From Candidatus Hydrothermus pacificus (lineage in GTDB: Bacteria; Hydrothermota; Hydrothermia; Hydrothermales; Hydrothermaceae), in assembly GCA_002011615.1 (NCBI GenBank), contig MTOH01000006.1, forward strand, positions 1-64,000: a stretch of 64,000 nucleotides of DNA, written 5' to 3'. The position numbers were made by a program, and so were the translations under genes. The notes beneath the pieces were generated by a model. That model ran no database searches, was not told the DNA's origin, and saw only the letters and a program-made list of their open reading frames with translations. The first letter of the stretch is position 1. Every line of letters starts with the position of its first letter. Of the stretch, positions 7,990-17,016 are shown piece by piece.

Positions 7990-10464
7990 ATGAAAGAATA
8001 CAATTTTTATGAAGTAGAGAGAAAATGGCAGAAAGTATGGGACCAAACAGGACTTTTTGAAAGTCCTGATACCTCTTCAAAAAAATTTTATGTGCTCGTG
8101 ATGTTTCCTTACCCTTCGGGTGACCTTCATATGGGACATTGTAGAAATTATGTTATAGGAGATGTAATAGCGAGGAAAAAGAAACTGGAAGGTTATGATG
8201 TTCTCCACCCATTTGGATGGGACGCTTTTGGTTTACCTGCCGAAAATGCTGCAATAAAAAGAGGAATCCACCCAAGAGAATGGACACTTAAAAATATTGA
8301 AGGCTCCAGAGAAGATATAAAGAAAATGGGAATTTCTTACGACTGGAAGAGGGAAGTGATGACATGCAACCCGAATTATTATAAATGGACTCAATGGCTC
8401 TTTCTTTTACTTTATAAAAGAGGACTTGCTTACAGGAAAAAAGCCTTTGTAAATTTCTGTCCCTCCTGTCAAACAGTTCTTGCAAATGAACAGGTACTTG
8501 CGGGTAAATGTGAAAGATGCAATACAGAGATTGTTAAAAAAGACCTTGAACAGTGGTTTTTCAAGATAACAGCTTATGCTGAAAGACTTTTAAAAGATAT
8601 GGAAAAACTTGATGGAAAATGGCCAAGAAGAGTAATAGAGATGCAAAAGAACTGGATAGGAAAATCTGAAGGTGCTCTTATAGACTTTCCTCTTGAACAA
8701 AATCCTGACATCAAACTCTCTGTATTTACCACAAGGGCTGATACAATTTACGGAGTAACATTCCTGACAATTGCCCCTGAACATGAAATTCTAAAGGTAC
8801 TCATTAAAGATTCTGAACACGAAAAAAAAGTGCTTGAATACATTGAAAACTCATTAAAGGTCCCTGAAATGGAAAGAGCAAGCATAGAAAGAAAAAAAAC
8901 AGGTGTTTTTACCGGTAAGTATGCAATTCATCCCTTTACAAAAGAAAAACTACCCATATTCGTTGGTGATTATGTCCTTGTTCATTATGGAACAGGAATT
9001 GTAATGGGTGTGCCGGGGCATGACGCAAGAGATTTTGAATTTGCAAAAAAGATGGATATTGATATAAAAATAGTTATAAAACCTTTTAATGAGGAGCTTC
9101 CAGAGGAACTGGAAAGTGCCTATGAAGAATACGGTGTAATGATAAATTCGGGAGAATTTACAGGGCTTGATTCGTTTAAAGGAATTGAGAAGGTATGTGA
9201 AAAACTTTCTGAAATGAATCTGGGTAAAAAAGCAGTCTCTTACAGGCTAAGGGACTGGCTCATTTCAAGGCAGAGATACTGGGGTGCACCAATTCCCATA
9301 ATTCACTGTGAAAATTGTGGCACAGTCCCTGTTCCTGAAAAGGACCTGCCCGTTTTATTGCCAGAAGAAGTTGACTATCTTCCAAAAGGCAAATCACCTC
9401 TTGAATCGAGTGAAGAGTTTATGAACACAGAGTGTCCTGAGTGCGGTAAAAAGGCACGGAGGGACCCTGATACAATGGACACTTTTGTAGATTCCTCATG
9501 GTACTATTTAAGATACATAGACCCTGAAAATGACAAACAAATTTTTGATAAGGAGAAGGTAAAACTATGGATTCCTGTAGACCAGTACATAGGAGGTGCA
9601 GAACATGCGACAGGACATCTACTTTATGCAAGATTCATAGGGAAAGTTCTTTATGATGAAGGACTTATAAACTCTGATGAACCCCTTGAAAGACTCTTCA
9701 CACAGGGAATGATCCTGAGGAAGACACCTTCAGGTGAGGTGGAAATGATGTCAAAAAGAGCAGGAAATGCAGTAAAGATTAAAGACTTTGTAAAAGAATG
9801 GGGAGCTGATGTTGCGAGAATAAATATACTGTTTGCAGGACCACCTGAAAGGGATTTTGAATGGACTGATGAAGGAGTCCAGGGGGCAAAGAGATTTCTC
9901 TTGAGGGTCTGGAAACTTTTCACAGAGAATGAAGATATTTTTAAAAAAACAGATTCACAGATAGATAAGGATAGACTCGAAGGCAAGGAGAGGGATTTAT
10001 ACAGAATAACACATATTTATTACAAGAGGGTTTTTGATGATATAGAAAATTATAAGTTTAACACCGCAATTGCAGCGATGATGGAATGGATAAACCATCT
10101 CTATTCCTTTGAGTTCAAATTGTCTCCAGTATTTGGATATTCTCTTAATATGCTCTGTATAACCCTGGCACCCTTTGCTCCTCATATGGCAGAGGAAATC
10201 TGGGCTAAAAAATCAGAACAAAGTATATTCAAACAAAGATTTATAGAACCTGATAAAGAGATAATAGAAGAAGAGAAAATAACTCTTGTTGTGCAAATTA
10301 ATGGAAGGGTAAGGGGGAAATTGCTTGTTGAAAGAGGACTTACTGAAGAAGATGTGAAAAAGATTGCTCTTTCAATTCCAAATGTCAAAAAACATATTGA
10401 AAACAGGAAAATAGTAAAGATGCTTTATGTTCCTGATAAAATATTCAGCATTGTGGTAAAGTAA
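7990..10464 (+). CDS. leuS: Leucyl-tRNA synthetase
   Basis: This 824-residue class I synthetase charges tRNA-Leu. The HIGH element is in YPSGDLHMGHCRNYV (about residues 40-54). A zinc-binding insert has CPSC...CERC near residues 158-180. The CP1 editing domain contains the conserved FTTRADTIYGVTF and the GTGIVMGVPGHDARD block. A second zinc-like cluster (CENC...CPEC) lies near residues 440-500. The KMSKS position reads MMSKRAGN, with Met for the first Lys and Arg for the last Ser. The catalytic lysine remains. The C-terminus has the usual VQINGRVRGKL segment. Translation appears to start on a leaderless mRNA. Confidence 0.96.
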   Translation: MKEYNFYEVERKWQKVWDQTGLFESPDTSSKKFYVLVMFPYPSGDLHMGHCRNYVIGDVIARKKKLEGYDVLHPFGWDAFGLPAENAAIKRGIHPREWTLKNIEGSREDIKKMGISYDWKREVMTCNPNYYKWTQWLFLLLYKRGLAYRKKAFVNFCPSCQTVLANEQVLAGKCERCNTEIVKKDLEQWFFKITAYAERLLKDMEKLDGKWPRRVIEMQKNWIGKSEGALIDFPLEQNPDIKLSVFTTRADTIYGVTFLTIAPEHEILKVLIKDSEHEKKVLEYIENSLKVPEMERASIERKKTGVFTGKYAIHPFTKEKLPIFVGDYVLVHYGTGIVMGVPGHDARDFEFAKKMDIDIKIVIKPFNEELPEELESAYEEYGVMINSGEFTGLDSFKGIEKVCEKLSEMNLGKKAVSYRLRDWLISRQRYWGAPIPIIHCENCGTVPVPEKDLPVLLPEEVDYLPKGKSPLESSEEFMNTECPECGKKARRDPDTMDTFVDSSWYYLRYIDPENDKQIFDKEKVKLWIPVDQYIGGAEHATGHLLYARFIGKVLYDEGLINSDEPLERLFTQGMILRKTPSGEVEMMSKRAGNAVKIKDFVKEWGADVARINILFAGPPERDFEWTDEGVQGAKRFLLRVWKLFTENEDIFKKTDSQIDKDRLEGKERDLYRITHIYYKRVFDDIENYKFNTAIAAMMEWINHLYSFEFKLSPVFGYSLNMLCITLAPFAPHMAEEIWAKKSEQSIFKQRFIEPDKEIIEEEKITLVVQINGRVRGKLLVERGLTEEDVKKIALSIPNVKKHIENRKIVKMLYVPDKIFSIVVK

Positions 10465-12558
10465 TTGCAGAAAATTAATCTAAATCAAAAAATTCAATTT
10501 TTAAAAGGTATAGGTCCACGAAAAGCAAGGGTTTTTGAAAAAATAGGTATAAAAACAACCGAGGATTTACTTTACTTTAAGCCAAAAAAATATGTTGATA
10601 GAAGGAGCATAACAAAGATAAGATACTTAAAGGCCAACCAGGATGAAGTGGTTTATGGTCAAGTATTTACAAAAGGAACAAGAAGGGTTGGGAGGAATAA
10701 AGAATTTTTTATAGTCATAATAAAAGATGAAACAGGATGGATGGAACTTGTATTTGTGAACACCCCCTATTTTGTAAAGTCTTTTAGAATAGGGGATGAA
10801 GTTGTTGCATGTGGTAAAGTTCTTGAGTATAAAGGTATAAAACAGATGTTTCATCCAGAATTTGAAGTTCTTGATAAGAAAAGGAGAGATTTAATACACG
10901 CAGGTAAAATAATACCCATATACCCTCAGATTTCAAGCAGTCAGGGAAAAAGTAAAATAATCCTGAGACCAAAATTTATAAGAACCCTGATATATGAAAT
11001 CCTTGAAGAGATAAAAGAGGACATACCTGAAAAACTTCCTGAATATATAGTAAAGTCTCAAAAACTTTTATCCAGGAAAAAGGCAATTTATTATCTTCAC
11101 TTCCCCTACAGCTTTGGAATTGCAGAAACCGCACAAAAAACTCTTATTTTTGAGGAATTCTTTTACTACTTCATTCATCTTATGTTATACAGATATCAGA
11201 AGTTTAAAACTTTTCCTATAAAGGTAAAGCATGAACTGACAAAAAGATTTATAGATTCCCTTAAATTTAAACTTACAAATGACCAGAAAAGGGTTATAAG
11301 AGAAATAGAAGTTGATATGGCAAAGGAATTACCGATGAGAAGATTACTTCAGGGTGAAGTTGGAAGTGGAAAAACCGTGGTTGCTCTTTATGCAGCACTA
11401 ATTGCCATTGAAAATGGGTTTCAGGTTGCGTTTATGGCACCAACTGAAATCCTTGCTGAACAACATTTTTCAGTTATAACAAGTTTTTTTAAAAAATTGC
11501 CGGTAGAATGTAGTATTTTAAAAGGGAAAATAAAGACAAAAGAAAAAAGAGAAATTCTTAGAAGAATTCTGGACGGTGAAATAAACCTTGTCGTAGGGAC
11601 TCATTCTTTAATACAGGAAGAAGTTGAGTTTAAAAATCTCGGGCTTGTTATAGTGGATGAACAGCACAAATTTGGTGTATCTCAGAGGGCAACTCTTGTC
11701 AAAAAAGGTAAGTTTCCTCATCTTCTTGTAATGACAGCAACACCAATTCCCAGAACCCTTGCTCTTGCACTTTACGGCGATTTAGAGATTTCAACCATAA
11801 AGGAGATGCCAGCGGGAAGAGGTAAAATCACAACAAGTCTTGTTAAAAAATCAAACAGAAAGGAATTCTATTCAAGACTTTTTGAAAAAATAATCAGGGA
11901 CAGGGAAAAAGTTTATATTGTGGCTCCTTTTATAGAAAAATCAGAAAAACTTGAAGTTAAAGCCTGTGAGGAAATATTTTCAGAAATATCAAAATGGTTA
12001 CCAGAGCAAATAAAAATCGGGATTCTGCATTCAAGAATTTCTTCTGAAGAGAGAATAGAAGTAATGGAAAAGTTTAAAAATGGAGAGATAAGCATACTCA
12101 CTGCCACACCTATGATAGAAGTTGGAATAGATGTTAAAGATGCAACAATAATGGTCATAGAAGGTGCTGAGAGATTCGGTCTTGCACAGTTACATCAGCT
12201 AAGAGGAAGAATAGGAAGGGGTGAAAAAGACTCCTTTTGTGTTGTTATAGTGGATGACAATATAAGTGAAGATGCTAAAAAACGAATAAATGCTTTCTTA
12301 AAAACAAATGATGGTTTTTCACTCTCTGAGGTGGATTTAAGATTAAGAGGCCCTGGAGATTTCCTTGGCACAAGACAGCATGGCTATTTAAATTTTAAGA
12401 CAGGGGATATATTAAAAAATAAAGATATACTGTTAAAGGCAAAGAGACAGGCAGAGGCAGTTTTAGAAAAGGACCCTGAGTTGAAATTGCTGGAAAATAA
12501 AGTAATCTCTTCAAATATATATACAGAAGACAGAATATTTCTATCAGAAATAGGATAA
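10465..12558 (+). CDS. recG: ATP-dependent DNA helicase RecG
   Basis: This 697-residue helicase remodels stalled replication forks. The N-terminal wedge/OB domain is followed by two RecA-like domains. Walker A is QGEVGSGKTVVA near residue 300, the DEQH motif is VDEQHKFGV, motif III is MTATPIPRTLAL, and motif VI includes QLRGRIGRG. The C-terminal LRGPGDFLGTRQHG matches the RecG signature. The start is TTG at 10465, directly after the leuS TAA with no gap and no clear Shine-Dalgarno, implying reinitiation from leuS. The residues after the TTG fit the usual RecG N-terminus. Confidence 0.95.
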   Translation: MQKINLNQKIQFLKGIGPRKARVFEKIGIKTTEDLLYFKPKKYVDRRSITKIRYLKANQDEVVYGQVFTKGTRRVGRNKEFFIVIIKDETGWMELVFVNTPYFVKSFRIGDEVVACGKVLEYKGIKQMFHPEFEVLDKKRRDLIHAGKIIPIYPQISSSQGKSKIILRPKFIRTLIYEILEEIKEDIPEKLPEYIVKSQKLLSRKKAIYYLHFPYSFGIAETAQKTLIFEEFFYYFIHLMLYRYQKFKTFPIKVKHELTKRFIDSLKFKLTNDQKRVIREIEVDMAKELPMRRLLQGEVGSGKTVVALYAALIAIENGFQVAFMAPTEILAEQHFSVITSFFKKLPVECSILKGKIKTKEKREILRRILDGEINLVVGTHSLIQEEVEFKNLGLVIVDEQHKFGVSQRATLVKKGKFPHLLVMTATPIPRTLALALYGDLEISTIKEMPAGRGKITTSLVKKSNRKEFYSRLFEKIIRDREKVYIVAPFIEKSEKLEVKACEEIFSEISKWLPEQIKIGILHSRISSEERIEVMEKFKNGEISILTATPMIEVGIDVKDATIMVIEGAERFGLAQLHQLRGRIGRGEKDSFCVVIVDDNISEDAKKRINAFLKTNDGFSLSEVDLRLRGPGDFLGTRQHGYLNFKTGDILKNKDILLKAKRQAEAVLEKDPELKLLENKVISSNIYTEDRIFLSEIG

Positions 12559-12596
12559 AAAATTTATCTATTTTAAAAAATTGTAAAATTAAGCCT

Positions 12597-14171
12597 TTAT
12601 CTTTTCATAACTTTATTTTTTATAATTTTATTTCCTTTTTTAAACTGAATAAAATATATCCCTGAGGGCAGTTTTTTAATCTCCTTCAGGAAAGTAGAAG
12701 AACTGGTTGTAGTTAAAGCTTTTCTGGACACAAGTTTTCCTGAGGAGGAGAAAATAAAAATTTCTCCTTCTTCAAAATTTGAAAATTTCATATCATCAAG
12801 AAATAAAGAGGAAAAGGCATTATACTTTTTATAAGAAAATTTATCTTCTTTTATAGAAACTCCTGCTTCAAGGCTTATTACAGTAAAATCTTTGTTCGTG
12901 TCGTAGCCCGTACTTACACCTGCTGTATAAAGATTCCCATCCTCTCCATAAATTATAGACTTGATTTTATCAAAACCATTACCCTGACCATTGTATGTGT
13001 ATATCCATTTTTCATTTCCTGATGTATCAAGGCTTATCACAACCGCATCTTTTCCATGACATCCACTGTTTATATATCCTGCCACATATAAATTTCCATC
13101 TTCTCCAAATGCAAGAGAAGTCGCCCTATCATTTCCATTGCCAGAACCATTATAAATGTAAATCCATCTCAGATTTCCAGAGGGTGTCAGACTCAGGACA
13201 GCGAGGTCAGTAGAATCGTTGTCAACAGTCACAAAACCCGCAACATATATGTTTCCATCATTGCCATAGGTTATTGATAGAGCCCTGTCGTCACTGTCTC
13301 CCGGTCCACTATAAGTATATACCCATCTTTCTTGCCCATAAGGAGTAAGACTTATAACAGCTATGTCTTCTTTTGTCCCGTAATTCCATACATACCCTGT
13401 AGCGTATATGTTTCCATCATTGCCATAAGTAATTGCCAGAGCCTCATCAAATACATTGCTATTATGTTCATAAATCCACCTTACATTACCCTGGTTTGTC
13501 AGGCTGATTACACCAAAATTGTTGTTTATGGTGCCACAAACATAAATATTTACATTCTCTCCAAAACAAAAAGACCTTGCCCTGTCCGCCGTCGGGTAAG
13601 CAGTGTATTTATAAATCCACCTTTCATTCCCACTTCCTGTAAGACTCACAACTGTGAAATCAGTCCATGTTCCATCGTTAAATGTGGCACCTGCAGTGTA
13701 TACATTTCCATCCTGACCCATTTTTATTGAGTAAGCGTGATTATAACCATAATTTGAAGTGCCTTCAAGGTTATAAATCCATCTTTCATTCCCATCTCCA
13801 TCAAGACTTATAACTGTTAGATAGGAGTGAAAAAGACTTGTCATGATATAACCAGACGCATAGATGTTTCCATCATACCCATATACGATTGAAAAGGCTT
13901 CACTTCCTGAACTGGAAGAACCACCGTAATGATAATTCCATCTTTCATTTCCATCTTGAGTCAAACTTATCACAGTAAGATGTTTCTCAAAATTGCATCC
14001 TTCAGTCCATCCCGCTGTATAGAGATCTCCGTCTCCGTATACAATTGAATTAGCCACGTCATCTTCATTTCCTGTGCCATCGTAAGTGTAGACCCACCTT
14101 TCTGTTTGAGCAGAAAGTATTTTAGAGACGACCAGCCATACCATTATATGGACACTTAGCAGTTTTTTCAT
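12597..14171 (-). CDS. Secreted eight-repeat beta-propeller protein with Por-type sorting domain
   Basis: The protein has 524 residues from the ATG at 14171, which has the strong Shine-Dalgarno AGGAGGTG and begins a signal peptide (MKKLLSVHIMVWLVVSKILSAQ). The mature part is eight tandem repeats of about 45-55 residues. Each opens with RW[IV]Y and carries a YGxDGNIYxAGY core and a closing VISL, resembling SBBP-type propeller blades. The last 70 residues form a C-terminal sorting-like module ending in LPSGIYFIQFKKGNKIIKNKVMKR. It is a close relative of the protein at 35151-37043. Export by a type IX-like system is inferred; the ligand or function of the propeller is unknown. Confidence 0.8.
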   Translation of the reverse strand: MKKLLSVHIMVWLVVSKILSAQTERWVYTYDGTGNEDDVANSIVYGDGDLYTAGWTEGCNFEKHLTVISLTQDGNERWNYHYGGSSSSGSEAFSIVYGYDGNIYASGYIMTSLFHSYLTVISLDGDGNERWIYNLEGTSNYGYNHAYSIKMGQDGNVYTAGATFNDGTWTDFTVVSLTGSGNERWIYKYTAYPTADRARSFCFGENVNIYVCGTINNNFGVISLTNQGNVRWIYEHNSNVFDEALAITYGNDGNIYATGYVWNYGTKEDIAVISLTPYGQERWVYTYSGPGDSDDRALSITYGNDGNIYVAGFVTVDNDSTDLAVLSLTPSGNLRWIYIYNGSGNGNDRATSLAFGEDGNLYVAGYINSGCHGKDAVVISLDTSGNEKWIYTYNGQGNGFDKIKSIIYGEDGNLYTAGVSTGYDTNKDFTVISLEAGVSIKEDKFSYKKYNAFSSLFLDDMKFSNFEEGEIFIFSSSGKLVSRKALTTTSSSTFLKEIKKLPSGIYFIQFKKGNKIIKNKVMKR

Positions 14172-14190
14172 CACACCTCCTAAGTTTAAA

Positions 14191-14409
14191 TCAAATTTTA
14201 ATCTGTTTATCCAGTTTTTCATCAACCCTCCAAACATCATATTTTCCGTCAAAATAAATAAAGGTAAGTTCTTTCTCAGGAAAAATAACCTTAAAATGCA
14301 CTCTAAAACCAGCGGAGTAGTCTGAAAGAATTACACAGTATATTCTCCCATTTTTAGAAATACATCTGCCCCCAAATCTATTTATCAGTTCACTTAGCTT
14401 TTCTTCCAT
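14191..14409 (-). CDS. Small hypothetical protein
   Basis: A 72-residue protein of unknown function, MEEKLSELINRFGG at its start. The remainder looks like a small beta-rich fold with one Cys in CISKNGRIYC. Its start overlaps the 3' end of the HTH gene upstream by 20 bp, and the secreted propeller gene begins 19 bp downstream. It probably belongs to the same short transcript as the HTH protein. No family was recognised. Confidence 0.6.
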   Translation of the reverse strand: MEEKLSELINRFGGRCISKNGRIYCVILSDYSAGFRVHFKVIFPEKELTFIYFDGKYDVWRVDEKLDKQIKI

Positions 14410-14602
14410 TTTTTATAGCCTCCTTTATCCTTTTCATAAGTCTTCTGGACTTTCTGTTTCCAAGAAGGACTTCTGTAAGATGATGATAAGAAACACCTAA
14501 GTAATCAGACAAAGATTTCAGAGTGGGAAAGCCTGCCTTCTGTATTTTCAAACGGAACTCATTCAACTTTTTCACCCTTTCAAGGTGCACCACTTTTGGC
14601 AT
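14390..14602 (-). CDS. Small helix-turn-helix protein
   Basis: A 70-residue basic protein with a helix-turn-helix of the Cro/XRE style: FPTLKSLSDYLGVSYHHLTEVLLGNRKSRRLMKRI. The wording SLSDYLGVSYHHLTEVLLG is the recognition-helix unit. A strong Shine-Dalgarno (GGGGGG) precedes the ATG. It is divergent from another XRE regulator at 14716, an arrangement like phage CI/Cro pairs, but no phage genes are near. Confidence 0.7.
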   Translation of the reverse strand: MPKVVHLERVKKLNEFRLKIQKAGFPTLKSLSDYLGVSYHHLTEVLLGNRKSRRLMKRIKEAIKNGRKAK

Positions 14603-14629
14603 CTTATACCCCCCTTGTTTGAAAAGGTC

Positions 14630-14705
14630 AAATATTTAACCGTAAAATATTTTCTTTTTATTGGTTTCATAAAAAAATTTATTATAAGAAAAATAGAAAT
14701 ATTTT
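14630..14705. promoter_or_regulatory. Candidate shared operator between divergent HTH genes
   Basis: Three copies of the palindromic core AAATATTT occur in the 113-bp divergent spacer, at 14630-14637, 14645-14652 and 14697-14704. Two have GTCA or GACA next to the core (GTCAAATATTT at 14628, and on the minus strand GACAAAATATTT). A weak plus-strand promoter TTGGTT (14661)-16 nt-TATAAG (14683) lies between them. The spacer is AT-rich, so the cores alone are weak evidence. Confidence 0.35.
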
Positions 14706-14715
14706 GTCAAGTAAA

Positions 14716-15066
14716 ATGAAAAAAATTCATAAAAATATAGGGTCAAGAATAAGAGAAGTAAGGAAGGAAAAAAAATTAACCCAGGTTGAATTTGCAGAGT
14801 TATTTGATATAACTCAGGATAAACTCAGCAAGTATGAAACAGGTATGGTCTGTGCACCTATTGAACTTCTTTTGAAAATCTCAGAGAAGTTTAAAATATC
14901 CCTGAACTGGCTTTTGAAGGGGAAAGGTGACAAATACACACCAAAAGAGCAAAAACTGGATGAGGATATATACACCATTGCAAAAAAAATGCAGACTTTA
15001 AAAGAAAAAAAACCTGAATATTTTTTGAATTTAAAAGACAGCATATCTCCTTGGTTGAAAGAATAA
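14716..15066 (+). CDS. XRE-family transcriptional regulator
   Basis: The protein has 116 residues from the ATG at 14716; an in-frame TTG at 14704 would add four. An N-terminal XRE helix-turn-helix spans about residues 10-65: IGSRIREVRKEKKLTQVEFA, then ITQDKLSKYETG and ISLNWLLKGKGDKY, the last typical of lambda-repressor-like regulators. The C-terminal 45 residues are helical and may mediate dimerisation. It is divergent from a second small HTH gene and followed 28 bp later by the cytochrome gene. Targets are unknown; autoregulation through the shared spacer is likely. Confidence 0.85.
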   Translation: MKKIHKNIGSRIREVRKEKKLTQVEFAELFDITQDKLSKYETGMVCAPIELLLKISEKFKISLNWLLKGKGDKYTPKEQKLDEDIYTIAKKMQTLKEKKPEYFLNLKDSISPWLKE

Positions 15067-15085
15067 TCTATGAAAACCTTATAAT
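15055..15085 (+). promoter_or_regulatory. Promoter of the tetraheme cytochrome gene, leaderless type
   Basis: TTGAAA (15055-15060), a 19-nt spacer and TATAAT (15080-15085). The ATG at 15095 is 9 nt beyond the -10 box and has no Shine-Dalgarno. The -35 box lies within the last codons of the XRE gene. Confidence 0.5.
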
Positions 15086-15094
15086 TTGATTATC

Positions 15095-16339
15095 ATGATA
15101 AAAATCATTTTTTTGATATGGAGTTTCCTGCCAAAAGAACTACCACCGGTTGATTCCTTTGATTTTGCAATTGCAATCTCAGTTCAGGTAGACATGGATT
15201 TCCATCCCTGTAAATGTGGTCATCCACCTTTCAGAGGTGGCGATATCGCAAGAAGGACATCTGTTATAAAAAAATTGAAGAAAAAATATGGAAACAAGAT
15301 TCTATATTTTGATGCAGGTAATTTTATCAAGCTAAATCAATATGTTCCCTATGCACCTCCTATCTTCTCAGAAATTGCAAAGGAAATGAAAATTGATGCA
15401 ATGGGTGTGGGTTATAACGAACAAATTGGTGGCATTGACTTTCTCAAAAAATGGGCAAATAAATTTCCCTTTGCCACGCTCATCCCTTCAATAGATTTTA
15501 TAAAAAAGGACCTGACCTTTAATCTAAACAATTTTAAAATCGTATTTACTTCATACTCTCCATTTTATGGACAGAAAAGTCCTGAGCCTGTTGAAAAATA
15601 CTTTAAAAACCCTGTTAAAAACAAAACTCTATATGTATTTGCAACAAACAATATGCTTCCTGAATTCTTTGAAAATCTGCCAGAGAATCTTGTTTTCATC
15701 TATGGAGCAAACCACAAATTCAAAACTGTGCTTGACACGATAAAACATAAATTTATATACATAGTTCCATCAAGATATGGAATATACTTTCCGATCTTAT
15801 TCTTCAAATATGTAGATGGCAAATTTAAAATTAAGTACTTTTATGAAATTCCTCTTGATTCTCATATACCCTCTGATGAAAAAATAAATACACTGGAAAA
15901 GAAATTCAATGAAGAAAAAAAGAAATTTGCAGAAGAAAGAGAAAAAGCTCTACAGCAGAAAAGGCAGGAAATTAAAAGAGAAACAAAAATAAAAAGCTCT
16001 GCAGACTGTGGAAAGTGTCATAAAAAAGAATATAAATCTTATCTTCTAAGTTCTCATAAAAAGAGTTTTAAGACTTTGAAGAAGAATAACAGGGATAAAG
16101 ATGTTAAATGTATGAGGTGCCATGTAACCGGTTTTGGCTATCGCGGGGGATTTGTATCAGAAATAGAAACTCCAGAACTTGCAGAAGTTGGATGTGTTGA
16201 ATGTCATGGACTCCTTTATTATCATCCAGAAAAGCAAAAGGCAAAGAAGGTAACAGAGAGCACCTGCAAAAAATGCCATAATCAGGAATGGAGTCCTGAT
16301 TTTAATTTTGAAGATTATAGAAAAAGAATTCTACATTAA
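15095..16339 (+). CDS. Exported tetraheme cytochrome c with 5'-nucleotidase-like N-terminal region
   Basis: The protein has 414 residues. A short hydrophobic N-terminus (MIKIIFLIWSFLP) may be the export signal. Residues 25-60 carry PCKCGHPPFRGGDIARR, a form of the PCxC...GG..RR block found at the start of UshA-like multiheme cytochromes. The middle resembles a degenerate calcineurin-type phosphoesterase (YFDAGNF, then an IYGANHK region), apparently without a full metal site. The C-terminal c554-like part has four CXXCH heme motifs (CGKCH, CMRCH, CVECH, CKKCH) near residues 305, 338, 366 and 390. Electron transfer is inferred from the hemes. It ends convergently with rplU, overlapping by 4 bp. 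Confidence 0.8.
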   Translation: MIKIIFLIWSFLPKELPPVDSFDFAIAISVQVDMDFHPCKCGHPPFRGGDIARRTSVIKKLKKKYGNKILYFDAGNFIKLNQYVPYAPPIFSEIAKEMKIDAMGVGYNEQIGGIDFLKKWANKFPFATLIPSIDFIKKDLTFNLNNFKIVFTSYSPFYGQKSPEPVEKYFKNPVKNKTLYVFATNNMLPEFFENLPENLVFIYGANHKFKTVLDTIKHKFIYIVPSRYGIYFPILFFKYVDGKFKIKYFYEIPLDSHIPSDEKINTLEKKFNEEKKKFAEEREKALQQKRQEIKRETKIKSSADCGKCHKKEYKSYLLSSHKKSFKTLKKNNRDKDVKCMRCHVTGFGYRGGFVSEIETPELAEVGCVECHGLLYYHPEKQKAKKVTESTCKKCHNQEWSPDFNFEDYRKRILH

Positions 16340-16647
16340 GATTTTATCTGCAGGATCTTTATTCTTGTCGCCTTTTGTCTGTGTCCCAGCTTTCTTCTGT
16401 AATTTTTTTTCGCTTTGTACTTAAATACTGTTATTTTGGGAAGTTTTATATGTTCAAGAACCTTTGCTTTAACCTTTGCTCCTTTTACATAGGGTGTTCC
16501 CACAACAGTCCTGTCATCTTTTCTTAGCATCAGAACTCTGTCAATCTCTATCTCTTTTTCCTCTATATCATGAACAAAGGGAACTACAATATCCTGACCT
16601 TCTTTAACATAAAATTGAAAACCTTTGTATTCAACAAGTGCCCACAT
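16336..16647 (-). CDS. rplU: 50S ribosomal protein L21
   Basis: This 103-residue ribosomal protein has the L21 C-terminal signature (KYKAKKNYRRKLGHRQKATRI, residues about 77-97). It is the last gene of the rpsP operon, one base after secG. Usually rpmA (L27) follows rplU; here the next gene is the convergent cytochrome, so rpmA must lie elsewhere. Confidence 0.96.
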   Translation of the reverse strand: MWALVEYKGFQFYVKEGQDIVVPFVHDIEEKEIEIDRVLMLRKDDRTVVGTPYVKGAKVKAKVLEHIKLPKITVFKYKAKKNYRRKLGHRQKATRIKILQIKS

Positions 16648-17016
16648 TTAGTTTCCCTCCTTTTTTTCTTCCTGCTGTCCTACAGGCATTTCAAAGGGAA
16701 CTTTTTCCTCCTCCTGTGTTTGAAGGGGCTTTAGTTTCATAAGTTCCTCTATCTTTGACTGTATAACAGGTTTTTTGACGGTTCTTCTTGGAGAAAGTAT
16801 AGCAGAAAAAAAGGCAGTAAGCATAAAAACAGCAACAAGTCCCCATGTGAGTTTTTGAAAAAACGTAGGAGCTCCTCTAACACCAAGAATATCCTCGGCT
16901 GCACCACCTCCAAAAACTGATGAAAGACCTGAACCTTTGGTCTGCTGAATTAAAACAATCACTATAAGTAAGATTGCACATAATACATGTATTATCACCA
17001 AAAAAGGTTTAATCAT
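16648..17016 (-). CDS. secG: Preprotein translocase subunit SecG
   Basis: A 122-residue SecG, the accessory subunit of the SecYEG channel. It has two membrane segments (about 5-25 and 55-77) and the conserved linker LIQQTKGSGLSSVFGGGAAE between them, the SecG signature. A charged C-terminal tail rich in Lys and Glu extends about 40 residues. It overlaps the tpiA 3' end by 8 bp, in the common tpiA-secG order. Confidence 0.95.
   Translation of the reverse strand: MIKPFLVIIHVLCAILLIVIVLIQQTKGSGLSSVFGGGAAEDILGVRGAPTFFQKLTWGLVAVFMLTAFFSAILSPRRTVKKPVIQSKIEELMKLKPLQTQEEEKVPFEMPVGQQEEKKEGN

Noticed and set aside
9764-9790. Broken KMSKS motif in leuS
   Set aside because: MMSKRAGN keeps the MSK core and the rest of the enzyme is intact; variation at the first and last positions is tolerated in leucyl enzymes, so no defect is claimed.
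14390-15066. Remnant of a prophage
   Set aside because: Two small HTH genes resemble a phage switch, but no integrase, attachment-site repeat or structural genes are near; flanking genes are cellular.
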